A stretch of DNA of 64,000 nt from the NCBI GenBank assembly GCA_026261815.1, contig JAMPIT010000510.1, positions 20,575,001 through 20,639,000 on the forward strand, read 5' to 3'. Of this stretch, positions 63,495-64,000 are shown in pieces. The translations under genes and the position numbers were made by a program. Each line of letters opens with the position of its first letter. Position 1 is the first letter of the stretch. Under the pieces are notes generated by a model that was not told the origin of the DNA, did not search any database, and saw only the letters and a program-made list of their open reading frames with translations. This stretch comes from Monarcha castaneiventris obscurior. Taxonomy: Eukaryota; Chordata; Aves; Passeriformes; Monarchidae.

Positions 63495-64000
63495 TAATAA
63501 AATGGAAAATTCAAATTGATGTAGATAAGCAGAAAGTAAGGCACATGGGAAAAAAATGGTTCTGTTGCAGACAGAGTGAAAAACTCTGAACTAGCTGTTC
63601 AGGAGAGGTCTTGGAGTGAGATAGTTTGTGAAAATGGCAGTTCAGTGACCTCAGGAGAGGTCAAACAGGAGGTTAGAAAGGTAGCTGGGAAAGGCACAGC
63701 AAAGGACATTGTGCTGGCTGTCAGCACACCAGGCATGGTGCAGCTCTCTTCATTTCAAAAATGAAGGGGAACTGAGAAAGAGACAAAAATAAGGGAAAAG
63801 GATATCCAAAGCCGTCTGTGAAAAGAGAGACTGAGAAGACAGGACCTTTCAGTCTGGAGAAGACATTGCTGAGAAAGAAGATGAGAGCCCTTCTCAAAAT
63901 CATGAAAGGTGTGGGGACTGACAGGAAATTATGTTCACTGCCTCACTGATACAGAAATTACCAAACACCTAGTAAGTTTACCAGGTGGCAGATTCAAAAC
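63495..64000 (+). pseudogene. Ancient CR1/L3-type LINE fragment, continues past the window
   Basis: The plus strand shows, in the right order, GTAGATAAGCAGAAAGTAAG, CACATGGGAAAAAAATG, CTGAACTAGCTGTT...GGAGAGGTCTTGGAGTGAGA, GACCTTTCAGTCTGGAGAAG, AAAATCATGAAAGGTGTGGG and CCAGGTGGCAGATTCAAAAC. These are the successive landmarks of the C-terminal reverse transcriptase and downstream region of old CR1 elements shared by turtles, crocodilians and birds. Frames are destroyed. Divergence is far greater than in the other CR1 copies here, so this insertion is much older. The left end is near 63495; the right end is cut by the window edge. Confidence 0.75.

Overview
This window is a gene-poor stretch of a bird genome, most likely a passerine (songbird). 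The evidence is its repeats. There are more than a dozen pieces of CR1 LINEs with the bird-type 3' end. One short element (7003-7143) joins a tRNA-Ile-like head to a CR1 3' tail, the architecture of the zebra finch family TguSINE1, and a 5'-truncated relative lies at 47221-47288. Several endogenous retrovirus LTRs of avian ERVL and ERVK-like type are also present. I found no intact protein-coding gene, rRNA, functional tRNA or CRISPR array. Nearly all open frames are short, mutually overlapping and without recognisable domains. The only recognisable protein homology is decayed CR1 reverse transcriptase at 1512-1880 and 10174-10516.

Layout. 0-11 kb carries CR1 debris (a piled-up pair at 1512-2120, a SINE at 7.0 kb, a 3' end at 7.57 kb, a head-to-head pair at 10.0-10.95 kb) in unique sequence. 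14.6-15.0 kb is a real CpG island with a good CTCF-type motif and a splice-donor-like end. A second CTCF-type motif lies at 20.45 kb, next to an old LTR (20.82-21.22 kb). 25-36 kb is repeat-poor, AT-rich and looks like conserved noncoding sequence. It includes a pair of clearly related blocks in the same orientation 3.5 kb apart (31.6-31.85 kb and 35.1-35.34 kb), with a CR1 at 33.84-34.33 kb between them. 37.06-37.33 kb is a second CpG-rich patch with a 13-bp minisatellite. 39.2-40.7 kb is an LTR pile-up: a 651-bp solo LTR with an exact 6-bp target duplication, a strip with LTR-like promoter and polyA signals, and an ERVL-type solo LTR. 43-64 kb has scattered CR1 tails, an LTR at 55.75-56.17 kb related to the one at 20.8 kb, and an ancient CR1 copy running off the right edge.

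Interpretation. The sequence fits an intergenic region or a very large intron with regulatory content (CpG islands, CTCF-type sites, candidate conserved elements), modified by several generations of retroelements. No pathway or operon-like system can be reconstructed. The most unusual observation is the duplicated noncoding block at 31.6/35.1 kb. Conservation of the candidate regulatory blocks is inferred from base composition and internal similarity only, because no alignment could be run.
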